NCBI RefSeq assembly: GCF_001029435.1
Contig: NZ_LDOV01000029.1
Coordinates: 47,008-111,007 of the forward strand
Reading direction: 5' to 3'
DNA length: 64,000 nucleotides
Source: Photobacterium aphoticum
Lineage (GTDB): Bacteria > Pseudomonadota > Gammaproteobacteria > Enterobacterales > Vibrionaceae
Below the pieces are notes generated by a model. The model did not search any database and was not told where the DNA came from. It worked only from the letters and a program-made list of their open reading frames with translations. Position 1 is the stretch's first letter; every line of letters starts with the position of its first letter. Positions 54,638 to 64,000 of the stretch are shown here, piece by piece. Position numbers and translations under genes: made by a program.

Positions 54638-56719
54638 ATGAGCGGACAACTCCTTGATACCATCGCCCTGACCGAGCTGTCGGGGGTCGGGGCCAAAATG
54701 GCCGAAAAACTGGATAAGATCGGCCTGCGCACGGTGCAGGACTTGCTTTTCCATTTGCCGCTCCGCTATGAGGACCGCACGCGGATCTGGCCGATTGCCC
54801 AAGTGATGCCCGGCCAGCACCTGACCATTCAGGGTGAAGTACTCAGCTGCAACATCACCTTTGGCAAACGTCGTATGATGACGGTGAAGATCAGCGATCA
54901 CACCGGCACCGCGACCCTGCGCTTTTTTAACTTCACGGCGGCAATGAAAAACAGCTTTGCCGACGGCAAACAAGTCAAAGCCTACGGCGAGATCAAACGC
55001 GGCCAGTACGGGCTGGAGATCATCCATCCTGACTATCGCCTGTTCTCGGAGCCGACGGAACTCAGCGTGGAAGACACCCTGACACCGGTCTACCCGACCA
55101 CCGACGGCCTGCGCCAGCTGACCCTGCGTAACCTGACCGATCAGGCCATGTCGCTGCTCGACAAAGCGGCGGTGCGTGAACTGCTGCCGGAAGGCCTGTA
55201 CGACCGTCAGATGACCCTGTCGCAGGCGCTGCACCTGATGCACCGCCCCACGCCAGACGTATCGCTCGATCAGCTGGAAGAAGGGAAACACCCGGCGCAG
55301 CAACGCCTGATCCTTGAAGAACTTTTGGCGCAGAACCTGTCGATGCTAGCCGTGCGTAACAAAAGCCAGCAACATGCGGCCTGGCCCTTATCCCCTCAAG
55401 ACACGCTCAAACAACAACTGCTGGCCAGCCTGCCATTCAGCCCAACCGGCGCCCAACAGCGCGTTGTGGCCGACATTGAGCGGGATCTCAGCCAGCCACA
55501 CCCGATGATGCGGCTGGTACAAGGGGACGTAGGCTCGGGGAAAACCTTGGTCGCGGCACTGGCTGCCCTGCGCGCCATTGAACACGGCTTTCAGGTCGCC
55601 CTGATGGCGCCGACCGAATTGCTGGCCGAGCAGCATGCCATTAACTTTGCTCAGTGGCTCAATCCGCTGGGGATCGAAGTGGGCTGGCTGGCCGGCAAAC
55701 TCAAAGGCAAAGCGCGCGAAAGCGAGTTGGCCCGTATTGCCAGCGGCGAAGCCAAAATGGTGGTCGGCACCCACGCCCTGTTTCAGGATCAGGTGGTGTT
55801 TCAGAATCTGGCCTTGGTGATCATCGATGAGCAACACCGCTTTGGTGTCCACCAGCGTTTAGAGCTGCGCGAAAAAGGCGCCAATGACGGCCGCTACCCG
55901 CACCAGCTGATCATGACCGCCACACCGATCCCGCGTACGCTGGCGATGACCGCTTACGCCGATCTGGAAACGTCCGTCATCGATGAGCTGCCACCGGGCC
56001 GTACCCCGATCCAGACCGTGGCCCTGCCGGATTCGCGCCGCGCAGACATCATCAACCGCATTCGTGCCGCGTGCATGAACGAAGGCCGTCAGGCATATTG
56101 GGTCTGTACCCTGATCGATGAATCGGAAGTGCTGGAAGCCCAAGCCGCCTCTGACACCGCCGATGAACTGACCGCTCAGCTACCGGAACTCAAGATCGGC
56201 CTGGTGCACGGGCGCATGAAGCCGGCCGAGAAACAGGCCGTCATGCAGCGCTTTAAAGCCGGCGAGCTGCACCTGCTGGTCGCCACCACCGTGATTGAGG
56301 TCGGTGTGGATGTGCCGAACGCCAGCCTGATGGTGATTGAAAACCCGGAACGTTTAGGCCTGGCGCAGTTGCACCAGCTACGTGGTCGTGTGGGCCGAGG
56401 CCAAGTGGCCAGTCACTGTGTGCTACTCTACCACGCGCCGCTGTCCAAGACGGCGCAGAAACGCTTGGGCGTACTGCGCGAAAGCAGCGACGGGTTTGTG
56501 ATTGCCCAGCGTGACTTAGAGATCCGTGGCCCCGGCGAACTGCTGGGGACCAAGCAAACCGGTATTGCCGAGTTTAAAGTGGCGGACTTGGTGCGTGATC
56601 AGCACCTGATCCCACAGGTTCAGAAACTGGCCCGCTACCTGCACGACCATTACCCGGACAACGCCAAGGCCATCATTGACCGCTGGCTCGGTCAGCGGGA
56701 AAACTATTCCAACGCATAA
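54638..56719 (+). CDS. recG: ATP-dependent DNA helicase RecG
   Basis: RecG remodels stalled replication forks and Holliday junctions by driving branch migration. The 693-aa length equals E. coli. It has an N-terminal wedge (OB fold) domain, Walker A GDVGSGKT, the DEQH box (IIDEQHRFG), motif III TATPIPRTLA and C-terminal helicase motifs ATTVIEVGVDVPNA and QLRGRVGRG. Last gene of the gmk-to-recG cluster, ended by a bidirectional-looking terminator. Confidence 0.98.
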   Translation: MSGQLLDTIALTELSGVGAKMAEKLDKIGLRTVQDLLFHLPLRYEDRTRIWPIAQVMPGQHLTIQGEVLSCNITFGKRRMMTVKISDHTGTATLRFFNFTAAMKNSFADGKQVKAYGEIKRGQYGLEIIHPDYRLFSEPTELSVEDTLTPVYPTTDGLRQLTLRNLTDQAMSLLDKAAVRELLPEGLYDRQMTLSQALHLMHRPTPDVSLDQLEEGKHPAQQRLILEELLAQNLSMLAVRNKSQQHAAWPLSPQDTLKQQLLASLPFSPTGAQQRVVADIERDLSQPHPMMRLVQGDVGSGKTLVAALAALRAIEHGFQVALMAPTELLAEQHAINFAQWLNPLGIEVGWLAGKLKGKARESELARIASGEAKMVVGTHALFQDQVVFQNLALVIIDEQHRFGVHQRLELREKGANDGRYPHQLIMTATPIPRTLAMTAYADLETSVIDELPPGRTPIQTVALPDSRRADIINRIRAACMNEGRQAYWVCTLIDESEVLEAQAASDTADELTAQLPELKIGLVHGRMKPAEKQAVMQRFKAGELHLLVATTVIEVGVDVPNASLMVIENPERLGLAQLHQLRGRVGRGQVASHCVLLYHAPLSKTAQKRLGVLRESSDGFVIAQRDLEIRGPGELLGTKQTGIAEFKVADLVRDQHLIPQVQKLARYLHDHYPDNAKAIIDRWLGQRENYSNA

Positions 56720-56752
56720 CCACCAACCCCGTCGGTTATCGCTCTCACGCAT

Positions 56753-56779
56753 GAAAAAGGCAGCTTGGCTGCCTTTTTC
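56753..56779 (+). terminator. Terminator of recG
   Basis: A 12-bp stem GAAAAAGGCAGC/GCTGCCTTTTTC with loop TTG, with a T-run inside the 3' arm. Confidence 0.85.
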
Positions 56780-56832
56780 ATTTTATCAATATCAGATTCC
56801 ATATTCGGATTTATAAACCTATCAAGATCACA

Positions 56833-56848
56833 GCGCAAACGTTTGCTA
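56833..56848 (+). promoter_or_regulatory. PurR operator of xanP
   Basis: GCGCAAACGTTTGCTA contains the perfect palindromic core GCAAACGTTTGC and agrees with the PurR consensus ANGCAANCGNTTNCNT at all constrained positions except the two outermost. It overlaps a possible -35 (TTGCTA) of the promoter with -10 TACAAT. Repression by PurR with hypoxanthine or guanine would suit a xanthine importer. Confidence 0.75.
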
Positions 56849-56870
56849 TTTATCGATTGATCACTACAAT
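56843..56870 (+). promoter_or_regulatory. Promoter of xanP
   Basis: TTGCTA (4 of 6), a 16-base spacer and TACAAT (5 of 6). The -35 lies inside the PurR operator. About 140 bases of leader separate it from the ATG; a second promoter nearer the gene is possible. Confidence 0.45.
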
Positions 56871-57011
56871 AGCGGCCAATTCTATCGACCTCTTCTCTCC
56901 CGTGGCGTTCTGATCTGAGTAACAGCAATCACAGAGCTATTCAGGCCCACACGTTCACTGCCCATTCAGCGCGGTAAACAGGATACAGAGAAACACAAGG
57001 AAGCCTTGGCC

Positions 57012-58382
57012 ATGACTCGCCAGCACAGTACTGTTGAAACACCGCAAAAATCGGATTTGATCTACCGCTTAGAGGATCGTCCACCGCTGCCGCAGACCCT
57101 GTTTGCCGCTGCCCAACACCTTCTGGCGATGTTTGTTGCCGTGATCACCCCGTCACTGATCATCTGTCAGGCGCTTGGCCTTCCTGCCAGCGACACCAAC
57201 ACCATTGTCAGCATGTCGCTGTTTGCTTCGGGCATTGCTTCGTTCATTCAAATTCGTACCTTTGGTCCGGTCGGCTCTGGCCTGCTGTCGATCCAAGGCA
57301 CCAGCTTTAACTTCTTAGGCCCAATCATTGGTGCCGGTCTGGCGCTCAAAGCCGGTGGCGCCGATATCCCGACTATGATGGCCGCGATTTTCGGTACCAT
57401 CCTGTTCGCCTCACTGACCGAAGTGTTTATCTCCCGCGTGCTGCAACATGCTCAGCGCGTGATCACCCCGCTGGTCTCCGGCATCGTGGTGACCCTGATC
57501 GGTCTGACTCTGATCAACATCGGCCTGACATCAATGGGCGGTGGTTATGCGGCGATTGAAAGCGGCCAGTTCGGTAGCTTAGACAACCTGATGCTGGCGG
57601 GTACCGTACTGGGCTTTATCGTGCTGCTTAACCGTGTGAAAAACCCGTACCTGCGTGTTTCTTCTATCGTGATTGCGATGGCAGCGGGCACCCTGCTGGC
57701 ATGGGTAATGGGCATGGTCGATACCAGCCGCATGGCAGAAAGTGATTTCATTGCTATCCCTATCCCGATGCAATACGGCATTGGTTTTGACTGGGGCTTG
57801 CTGATCCCACTGATGATCGTGTTTGCCATCACCTCGCTGGAAGCGATCGGTGACATCACGGCCACCTCAGAAACCTCAGAGCAGCCAGTAGCCGGTCCGG
57901 TCTACCTGAAGCGCATCAAAGGCGGCGTACTGGCCGACGGCATCAACTCCGCTGTTGCAGCACTGCTGAACAGCTTTCCGAACTCGACGTTCAGCCAGAA
58001 CAACGGCATCATTCAGCTGACAGGCGTGGCCAGCCGCTACATCGGTTACTTCGTGGCGGGTATGTTGGTGCTACTGGGCTTGTTCCCGGGCGTAGCGAAC
58101 TTAGTGCAGCTGATCCCTGAGCCAGTCTTAGGCGGCGCGACGATCGTGATGTTCGGTACCATTGCCGCATCGGGCGTGCGTATCATCTCCCGCTGTAAGC
58201 TGGATCGCCGCGCGATTCTGATCATGGCGCTGTCGTTCTCAATGGGTCTGGGCATTGCGCAGAAACCGGAAATCCTGCAGTTCATGCCGGACTTCATTAA
58301 GAGCATCCTGTCTTCTGGCATGGCTGCCGGCGGTATTACCGCGATCATTCTGAACCTGGTACTGCCGGAGGATAAAGACTAG
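57012..58382 (+). CDS. xanP: Xanthine permease XanP (NCS2 family)
   Basis: XanP is a proton-coupled xanthine transporter of the inner membrane. The 456-aa protein (E. coli XanP 463) has about 14 hydrophobic segments and NCS2 signatures: ELIYRLED-type opening, [35 protein letters not shown] with the conserved Glu, and [16 protein letters not shown]. The ATG at 57012 has AAGGAAG 8 bases upstream and is preferred to a TTG six bases earlier. A PurR box controls the promoter. The TAG stop is the first three bases of a TAGGTTC repeat array. Confidence 0.93.
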   Translation: MTRQHSTVETPQKSDLIYRLEDRPPLPQTLFAAAQHLLAMFVAVITPSLIICQALGLPASDTNTIVSMSLFASGIASFIQIRTFGPVGSGLLSIQGTSFNFLGPIIGAGLALKAGGADIPTMMAAIFGTILFASLTEVFISRVLQHAQRVITPLVSGIVVTLIGLTLINIGLTSMGGGYAAIESGQFGSLDNLMLAGTVLGFIVLLNRVKNPYLRVSSIVIAMAAGTLLAWVMGMVDTSRMAESDFIAIPIPMQYGIGFDWGLLIPLMIVFAITSLEAIGDITATSETSEQPVAGPVYLKRIKGGVLADGINSAVAALLNSFPNSTFSQNNGIIQLTGVASRYIGYFVAGMLVLLGLFPGVANLVQLIPEPVLGGATIVMFGTIAASGVRIISRCKLDRRAILIMALSFSMGLGIAQKPEILQFMPDFIKSILSSGMAAGGITAIILNLVLPEDKD

Positions 58383-58438
58383 GTTCTAGGTTCTAGGTTC
58401 TAGGTTCTAGGTTCTAGGTTCTAGGTTCTAGGTTCTAG
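58380..58438. repeat. Heptanucleotide tandem array TAGGTTC x8
   Basis: Eight perfect copies of TAGGTTC plus TAG. The xanP stop codon is the first three bases of the first copy, so the array abuts the gene exactly. It ends about 10 bases before the shared terminator with envZ. The unit differs by one base from the array after slmA. Confidence 0.97.
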
Positions 58439-58447
58439 CAAAAACAT

Positions 58448-58483
58448 AAAAAAAAGCGCGAGCCACTGGCTCGCGCTTTTTTA
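58448..58483. terminator. Bidirectional terminator between xanP and envZ
   Basis: GCGCGAGCC/GGCTCGCGC stem with loop ACT and long A and T flanks, able to serve both convergent genes. Confidence 0.9.
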
Positions 58484-58522
58484 TGTCACTGCAACGGTGA
58501 ATGTTTCAGGACGATTGGCGCA

Positions 58523-59872
58523 CTATTTGCGCATGACCAGCGGCAAGCTGATCTGCACTTTCAGGCCACCTTCATGGCGGTTTGTCACCTGAATCGTCCC
58601 TTCATGCTGATCGATGATCCGCTTCACAATCGCCAGGCCTAACCCGGTGCCTTCAGTGTCCGTGCCGCGCGCGGTATCGCCCCGCGTCAATGGCTGGAAC
58701 ATCTTCGCCACCTGATCCGGCTCAATGCCCGGCCCGTCATCTTCGACACAGAACCAGACATGCTTGCGATCCGCCGTCACGCCGCTGGAAATTTTCACCC
58801 AGCCATTACCGTAACGCAGCGCATTGACCACCAGGTTCGCCACCGAGCGCTTAATCGACACCCCATTGGCACACACCACTCCGGGGATCTCGGCCAAGTC
58901 CAGCGCAATGCGCCGCTCATAACCGCCTTCGGATTCGGCCACTTCAGTCAGTACCACGTTCAGATCCAAGTCTTCCTCGGCCTGCTTCTTGGTCGACTTC
59001 AGGTAATCCATGAACTGGCTGATGATCTCATTACACTCTTCGGTATCTTTGATCATGCTCTCCGCTAAATAGCCGTCTTCCGGTGACATCATTTCTGTCG
59101 CCAGACGAATACGAGTCAGCGGCGTACGCAAGTCATGACTCACCCCAGCCATCAACAGCGCACGGTCATCTTCCAGCTGCTTGATGCCTGCCGCCATGCG
59201 GTTAAACGCCTTGGTCACCGCACGGATTTCCGACGCGCCACGCTCCGGCAACACCGGCGGGGTTTCCCCCTTGGCCACCTGCAACGCGGCCTTTTCCAGT
59301 GCCACCAGTGGCCGGTTCTGAATACGGATAAACAGCCAGCCGCCGGCGATCGCCATAAAGGCAATGATCAGGCTGTAGTGGAACAGCGGCGAGAAATCGT
59401 CTTCCTGCAACTCCGACAGCGGAATACGCATCAGGTAACCGGGTATCGCATCGCTGCGCAGCCACAACACATAACTGTCAGCGCCCAGTACCAAGCGCAC
59501 CTCTGTCGGCGAGTCCAGCTCTTGGCTCATCTCGTCACTCAGATACTCCACCACGGTGGCTTTATCGAACTCTTTCAAGTCCTCATCGTGGATCGGATCG
59601 CTGCCATCCACCGCATGCAACGTCACCCCTAACTGCTCCAGCAGTTGGCGGCGCAGCGGCGTATCAAGGTGGAAGGTATTGCCGTCCGCCAGCTCAACGT
59701 CTTCTTTGAGCATCAGGCGCACTTCATAGGCGAGGATACGATTGAACTGCTGCAAGCTGGGCAGCAAGGCGTAATTAAGCACCGCAAGGTAGGAAAAAAT
59801 CTGGCTTGCGATAAGCAAGCCAGCGAGCAAAATCAAGGTACGGGTGAACGTACTGCGTGGGGATAAACGCAT
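58523..59872 (-). CDS. envZ: Osmosensor histidine kinase EnvZ
   Basis: EnvZ phosphorylates and dephosphorylates OmpR in response to osmolarity and pH. The 449-aa protein (E. coli 450) has TM1 (about 12-35), a periplasmic domain, TM2 (about 163-183), HAMP, the H-box [16 protein letters not shown] with His246, and ATPase motifs [14 protein letters not shown] and EGTGLGLAI. It starts 3 bases after the ompR stop, in the usual ompR-envZ operon. Confidence 0.98.
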   Translation of the reverse strand: MRLSPRSTFTRTLILLAGLLIASQIFSYLAVLNYALLPSLQQFNRILAYEVRLMLKEDVELADGNTFHLDTPLRRQLLEQLGVTLHAVDGSDPIHDEDLKEFDKATVVEYLSDEMSQELDSPTEVRLVLGADSYVLWLRSDAIPGYLMRIPLSELQEDDFSPLFHYSLIIAFMAIAGGWLFIRIQNRPLVALEKAALQVAKGETPPVLPERGASEIRAVTKAFNRMAAGIKQLEDDRALLMAGVSHDLRTPLTRIRLATEMMSPEDGYLAESMIKDTEECNEIISQFMDYLKSTKKQAEEDLDLNVVLTEVAESEGGYERRIALDLAEIPGVVCANGVSIKRSVANLVVNALRYGNGWVKISSGVTADRKHVWFCVEDDGPGIEPDQVAKMFQPLTRGDTARGTDTEGTGLGLAIVKRIIDQHEGTIQVTNRHEGGLKVQISLPLVMRK

Positions 59873-59875
59873 GGC

Positions 59876-60595
59876 TTACGCCTCGCTACCGTCCGGAACG
59901 AATACATAGCCCAGACCCCACACGGTTTGGATATAGCGTGGGCGGCTTGGATCTTCTTCAATCATGCGACGCAGACGCGAGATCTGTACGTCAATCGAAC
60001 GTTCCATCGCGGAATACTCACGGCCACGGGCCATGTTCATCAGCTTATCACGCGACATCGGTTCACGGGCATTGGTCACCAAGGCTTTCAGTACTGCAAA
60101 TTCACCGGAGGTCAGCGGCATCGCTTCATCACCACGGAACATTTCGCGTGTGCCCAAGTTCAGACGGAATTCACCGAACTCAATCACTTTGCTGTCCACG
60201 CTTGGCGCGCCCGGGGCTTCTACCGTCTGACGACGCAGCACGGCACGAATACGGGCCAACAGCTCACGCGGGTTAAACGGTTTTGGTAGGTAGTCATCCG
60301 CACCCACTTCCAGACCCACGATACGATCGACTTCATCGCCTTTCGCCGTCAGCATCAGAATAGGCAGCATGTTATTGGCGTTACGCAGGCGGCGACAAAT
60401 CGACAGACCGTCTTCTCCCGGCAGCATCAGATCCAGCACCATCAGATGGAATGTTTCACGTGAAAGCAAGCGATCCATCTGTTCGCTGTTCGCGACGCTA
60501 CGCACCTGAAACCCTTGCTCAGACAAGTAACGCTCCAAAAGCGCGCGCAGGCGCATATCATCATCAACCACCAGAATCTTATAATTTTCCTGCAT
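59876..60595 (-). CDS. ompR: Response regulator OmpR
   Basis: OmpR controls porin and other envelope genes after phosphorylation by EnvZ. The 239-aa length equals E. coli. The receiver has phospho-acceptor Asp55 (LMVLDLMLPG) and the acidic triad at 11-13; the winged-helix domain (about 137-239) includes REYSAMERSIDVQISRLRR and the terminal WGLGYVFVPDG. AAGGTG precedes the ATG. First gene of ompR-envZ, divergent from greB. Confidence 0.98.
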   Translation of the reverse strand: MQENYKILVVDDDMRLRALLERYLSEQGFQVRSVANSEQMDRLLSRETFHLMVLDLMLPGEDGLSICRRLRNANNMLPILMLTAKGDEVDRIVGLEVGADDYLPKPFNPRELLARIRAVLRRQTVEAPGAPSVDSKVIEFGEFRLNLGTREMFRGDEAMPLTSGEFAVLKALVTNAREPMSRDKLMNMARGREYSAMERSIDVQISRLRRMIEEDPSRPRYIQTVWGLGYVFVPDGSEA

Positions 60596-60902
60596 AAGTC
60601 ACCTTACTTGCATCATTCGACATTATCGTGCTTGTGCGTAGTTTACGCGACCCTTCCAGCGCCTCGCTGAATTTTGCCGCTAAAATACGGGTTAAATTGT
60701 TACGGTTTATGTCCAGTCCTGTGTCGATACCTCCGCCTGTACCGACAATAAATACGGATAACCGTTTACTGGCCTTTTAAACTAACCTAAATTCAAACAA
60801 CTATCCAAAATTATACCCGCAATGCGCCCTGTACACGCGACAGTGATCGCGCCAAACGCATTGCGAAGACCGGTGTGTGCACACAAGGAGCTACCCGCCC
60901 AC
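60596..60902. other. Divergent promoter region of ompR and greB
   Basis: No gene is supported. The middle is A/T-rich and should hold both promoters, but I see no -10/-35 pair that I would assign confidently. Confidence 0.4.
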
Positions 60903-61385
60903 ATGAAAACCAACCTCATCACCCGTGAAGGCTATATCAAGCTCAAAACCGAACTCGACTTCCTGTGGCGAGAAGAGCGTCCGGAAGTGACCAAGAAAGT
61001 GACCTGGGCAGCCAGCCTTGGCGATCGCTCCGAAAACGCCGATTACCAGTACAACAAAAAACGCCTGCGTGAAATTGACCGCCGTGTGCGCTACCTACGC
61101 AAACGTCTGGAGCAGGTACAAGTGGTGGACTACTCGCCGCAACAAGACGGCAAAGTCTTCTTCGGTGCCTGGGTGGAAATTGAAAATGATGATGGCGAGA
61201 CCAAAGCCTTTCGCATTGTCGGCTCGGATGAGATCTACGGCCGCAACGACTACATTTCTATCGACTCACCGATGGCTCGCGCCCTGCTGAAAAAAGAAGT
61301 GGATGACGACGTGGAAGTGAATACCCCGTTGGGCAAAAAAGAGTGGTTCATTAATTCAATCCGCTATGACAAAACCCCGGCCTAA
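60903..61385 (+). CDS. greB: Transcript cleavage factor GreB
   Basis: GreB enters the RNA polymerase secondary channel and stimulates cleavage of backtracked RNA. The 160-aa protein (E. coli 158) has an N-terminal coiled coil with the functional tip LGDRSENADY and the C-terminal Gre fold ending EWFINSIRYD. GreB rather than GreA follows from ITREGYIKLKTELDFLWREERP. The ATG at 60903 matches the family start; AAGGAG is rather far (12 bases) upstream. The position next to ompR matches enterics. Confidence 0.96.
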   Translation: MKTNLITREGYIKLKTELDFLWREERPEVTKKVTWAASLGDRSENADYQYNKKRLREIDRRVRYLRKRLEQVQVVDYSPQQDGKVFFGAWVEIENDDGETKAFRIVGSDEIYGRNDYISIDSPMARALLKKEVDDDVEVNTPLGKKEWFINSIRYDKTPA

Positions 61386-61503
61386 ACCCCGTACAATATC
61401 CCCAACAGTGAGTGGCAGAGGCAATACAATCTTCAGTAAAACTGGATTTTTGCGGATCTGCCCTTATATATAAACCATCGATACTACAATAGAGACCCCA
61501 CGG

Positions 61504-63834
61504 ATGAGCCAAGCTATCTGTCATTTGATTGCTCAGGAACTCAACGTTCGCCCCGAGCAAGTGACTGCCGCCGTTACCCTGATTGATGACGGTAACACCG
61601 TTCCTTTTATTGCCCGTTACCGTAAAGAAGTGACCGGCGGACTGGATGATACCCAACTGCGTAACCTGGAATCCCGCTTAGGTTACCTGCGTGATATGGA
61701 TGACCGCCGTCAGGTGATCCTCAAAGCCATCAATGAGCAAGGCAAACTCACCCCAGAGCTGCAGGCTGACATCCTCGCAGCTGACAGTAAAACCCGCTTA
61801 GAAGATCTCTACCTGCCATACAAACAAAAGCGTCGCACCAAAGGCCAGATCGCGATTGAAGCCGGTCTGGAGCCGCTGGCCGACAGCTTGTGGACCGATC
61901 CAAGCCTAACACCAGAAACCGCCGCCAATGGCTATGTGGATGCAGACAAAGGCTTTGCCGACAGCAAAGCGGTACTGGACGGTGCCCGCGCCATTTTGAT
62001 GGAGCGTTTTGCAGAAGATGCCGCACTACTGGAAAAAGTGCGCCGCCACCTGCAGCAACAGGCAGAGCTGACTTCCCGCCTGATTGACGGCAAAGAGGAA
62101 GAAGGCGCCAAGTTCAAAGATTACTTCACCTACAGCGAAGTGCTGAAGAACGTGCCCTCTCACCGTGCCCTGGCGCTGTTCCGTGGCCGTAACGAAGGCA
62201 TTTTGCAGCTGTCATTGAATGCCGATCCAAATCAGGAAGAAGGCGTACGTGGTTCTTACTGCGAAGTGATGATTGCCGATCACTACGGCGTGACACTGGG
62301 CAGCCAGCCTGCGGATGTATGGCGTAAGCAAGTGATCAGCTGGGCATGGCGCATCAAGATTTTGATGCACCTGGAAACCGAGCTGATGGGCAGCCTGCGT
62401 GAAAAAGCCGAAGACGGCGCGATGCAGGTGTTTGCCGATAACCTGAAAGATTTGTTGATGGCGGCACCAGCCGGCCCGCGTGTGACTCTGGCGCTCGACC
62501 CGGGTCTGCGTACCGGTTGTAAAGTGGCGGTGGTCGATGCGACCGGTAAGCTGCTGGATACCGCGACCATCTACCCACACACTGCCCGCGCCCGTGTGGC
62601 CGAAGCGGAAGCCACCGTACTGGCGCTGATCAACAAACACAACGTGGATTTGATTGCGATCGGTAACGGCACTGCTTCACGTGAAACAGACAGCTTTGTT
62701 GCTGCACTGCTGAAAGACAATAACCTGAAAGTACAAACCGTGATGGTAAGTGAAGCCGGTGCGTCGGTGTACTCAGCGTCTGAGCTGGCAGCGAACGAAT
62801 TCCCGAATCTGGATGTGTCGCTGCGTGGCGCGGTATCCATTGGCCGTCGTCTGCAAGACCCATTGGCCGAGCTGGTGAAAATCGATCCAAAATCCATCGG
62901 TGTGGGCCAGTACCAGCACGACGTAAGCCAGAGCATGCTGGCCAAACGTCTGGATGCGGTAGTCGAAGACTGTGTAAACGCCGTGGGTGTGGATGTGAAT
63001 ACCGCCTCTGCCGCCCTGCTGACCCGCGTGGCCGGCCTGAACACCACCATCGCTCAGAACATCGTGAACTACCGCGATGAGAACGGTCGCTTTGAAGCCC
63101 GTACCACCCTGAAAAAAGTGGCACGTTTGGGGCCGAAAGCCTTTGAACAGTGTGCCGGTTTCTTGCGTATCATGGGCGGAAAAAACCCATTGGACGGCTC
63201 AGCGGTACACCCTGAATCGTACGCGGTGGTGAAGAACATTGCGGCAGCGAACAACAAAGCGTTGGATGCGATCATCGGTAACACCGACTTCTTGCGTGGC
63301 CTGAAAGCGGCTGACTACACCGATGCGCAATTCGGTCTGCCAACAGTGACGGACATCATCAGCGAATTGGACAAACCGGGCCGTGACCCGCGCCCTGAGT
63401 TCAAGACCGCAACCTTTGCTGAAGGCGTTAACGAAGTGAAAGATCTGATCCCAGGCATGGTACTGGAAGGCGTGATCACCAACGTGACCAACTTCGGAGC
63501 CTTCGTCGATGTCGGCGTTCACCAAGACGGCTTGATCCACATTTCGGCCCTGTCAGACAAGTTCGTGTCCGACCCTCGCGAAGTGGTCAAAGCGGGTGAC
63601 GTGGTGAAAGTGAAAGTGATGGAAGTGGATTTGCAGCGTAACCGTATCGGCATGTCGATGCGCCTGAACGACGAACCGGGCCAAGAAAAACCAGCGCGTA
63701 AGCCACAGGACAACCGCTCAGCAGCTCCGCGAAATCCATCGCGTAATCACAACACCCGCAACGCAGCGCCACAAGGCAATGCCGCCATGGGTGGTGCGTT
63801 TGCCGCTGCTTTTGCAAACGCGAAGAAGAAATAA
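61504..63834 (+). CDS. tex: Tex family RNA-binding transcription accessory protein
   Basis: Tex (YhgF) is a cytoplasmic nucleic-acid-binding protein that influences transcription and stress or toxin expression. The 776-aa protein (E. coli 773) has an N-terminal helical region, a YqgF-like RNase H fold ([16 protein letters not shown], about 328-350), tandem helix-hairpin-helix motifs ([17 protein letters not shown], about 500-560), an S1 domain ([27 protein letters not shown], near 655-720) and a basic Asn/Pro/Arg-rich tail. It stands alone after greB and is followed by decayed and intact short repeats around its terminator. Confidence 0.97.
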   Translation: MSQAICHLIAQELNVRPEQVTAAVTLIDDGNTVPFIARYRKEVTGGLDDTQLRNLESRLGYLRDMDDRRQVILKAINEQGKLTPELQADILAADSKTRLEDLYLPYKQKRRTKGQIAIEAGLEPLADSLWTDPSLTPETAANGYVDADKGFADSKAVLDGARAILMERFAEDAALLEKVRRHLQQQAELTSRLIDGKEEEGAKFKDYFTYSEVLKNVPSHRALALFRGRNEGILQLSLNADPNQEEGVRGSYCEVMIADHYGVTLGSQPADVWRKQVISWAWRIKILMHLETELMGSLREKAEDGAMQVFADNLKDLLMAAPAGPRVTLALDPGLRTGCKVAVVDATGKLLDTATIYPHTARARVAEAEATVLALINKHNVDLIAIGNGTASRETDSFVAALLKDNNLKVQTVMVSEAGASVYSASELAANEFPNLDVSLRGAVSIGRRLQDPLAELVKIDPKSIGVGQYQHDVSQSMLAKRLDAVVEDCVNAVGVDVNTASAALLTRVAGLNTTIAQNIVNYRDENGRFEARTTLKKVARLGPKAFEQCAGFLRIMGGKNPLDGSAVHPESYAVVKNIAAANNKALDAIIGNTDFLRGLKAADYTDAQFGLPTVTDIISELDKPGRDPRPEFKTATFAEGVNEVKDLIPGMVLEGVITNVTNFGAFVDVGVHQDGLIHISALSDKFVSDPREVVKAGDVVKVKVMEVDLQRNRIGMSMRLNDEPGQEKPARKPQDNRSAAPRNPSRNHNTRNAAPQGNAAMGGAFAAAFANAKKK

Positions 63835-63845
63835 AAGCGTCTATT

Positions 63846-63963
63846 AGGGACGAGTGCCGAGTCTGAAGGGACGAGACAAAAAGCAAAAAGCGGAGAACAT
63901 CAGTTCTCCGCTTTTTTATGTTTGGTAGGGACAAGGGACGCGTTTCGTGTCTAGAGGGACGAG
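63846..63963. repeat. Scattered AGGGACGAG-type repeats around the tex terminator
   Basis: Five copies of AGGGACGAG or one/two-base variants lie at 63846, 63867, 63927, 63934 and 63955, on both sides of the terminator. They look like a decayed tandem array split by the hairpin. Confidence 0.75.
63885..63917 (+). terminator. Terminator of tex
   Basis: A 14-bp perfect stem AAAAAGCGGAGAAC/GTTCTCCGCTTTTT with loop ATCA and a T-run. Confidence 0.92.
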
Positions 63964-63972
63964 GAAAAGCGG

Positions 63973-64000
63973 TTCTGGAGTTCTGGGGTTCTGGGGTTCT
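63973..64000. repeat. Period-8 tandem array TTCTGGGG, cut by the window end
   Basis: TTCTGGAG, TTCTGGGG, TTCTGGGG and TTCT run to the last base. The unit resembles the TTCTAGG and TTCGAGG heptamers with an added G. The true length lies outside the window. Confidence 0.85.

Overview
This 64 kb window is chromosomal DNA of a gammaproteobacterium. Gene order and protein sequences point to the family Vibrionaceae. The backbone runs hslU-menA-rraA-zapB-glpFK-glpX, cpxP/cpxRA, gpmM-envC-yibQ, hldD, the LPS core genes, waaA-kdkA, coaD, mutM, rpmBG, coaBC, slmA, pyrE-rph, gmk-rpoZ-spoT-trmH-recG, xanP, envZ-ompR, greB and tex. A GC content near 50 percent by eye would suit a halophilic genus such as Salinivibrio, but that is inference. 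The only obviously truncated gene is hslU, at the left edge. I see no rRNA, tRNA, insertion sequence, prophage or CRISPR array.

Layout. (1) 1-13 kb holds housekeeping and sugar metabolism: menaquinone synthesis, RNase E control, Z-ring assembly, glycerol uptake and phosphorylation, fructose-bisphosphatase II, a SufR-like Fe-S regulator next to ferredoxin-NADP reductase, tpiA and pfkA. (2) 12.8-17.3 kb holds the Cpx envelope stress system and a GGDEF protein. (3) 17.4-25.4 kb holds trmL, cysE, gpsA, secB, a rhodanese and the gpmM-envC-yibQ operon. (4) 26.2-41.2 kb is the LPS inner and outer core locus. Conserved, GC-balanced ends (hldD, an lpxM-like gene; waaA, kdkA, an OpsX-like heptosyltransferase, coaD) flank an AT-rich interior with an O-antigen ligase, four sugar transferases, a WaaE-like enzyme, a polysaccharide pyruvyl transferase and a CDP-glycerol-type phosphotransferase. 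(5) 41.3-64 kb is a conserved block of DNA repair, ribosome, coenzyme A, pyrimidine, stringent response, osmosensing and transcription factor genes.

Regulation visible in the sequence. Sites resembling the HexR operator lie upstream of gpmM (14 of 15 consensus positions), pfkA (13 of 15) and tpiA (12 of 15). In gpmM and tpiA the site overlaps a possible -10 box and is followed by an inverted repeat with TAGCG/CGCTA arms and a GGCGGC loop, which could be a shared leader element. glpX has a Cra-like operator and xanP an excellent PurR box. cpxP/cpxR share a perfect CpxR box with a third phased half-site. rph-pyrE keeps the E. coli-style attenuator geometry. An orphan terminator with alternative upstream stems between zapB and glpF suggests a small RNA or a leader.

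Most unusual features: three related microsatellite arrays (AGGTTCG x11, TAGGTTC x8, and a period-8 TTCTGGGG array cut by the window end), all beside Rho-independent terminators of + strand genes within 18 kb; and the mosaic LPS core locus, whose minus-strand operon predicts an acidic core decoration (pyruvyl ketal and glycerol- or ribitol-phosphate-like groups).
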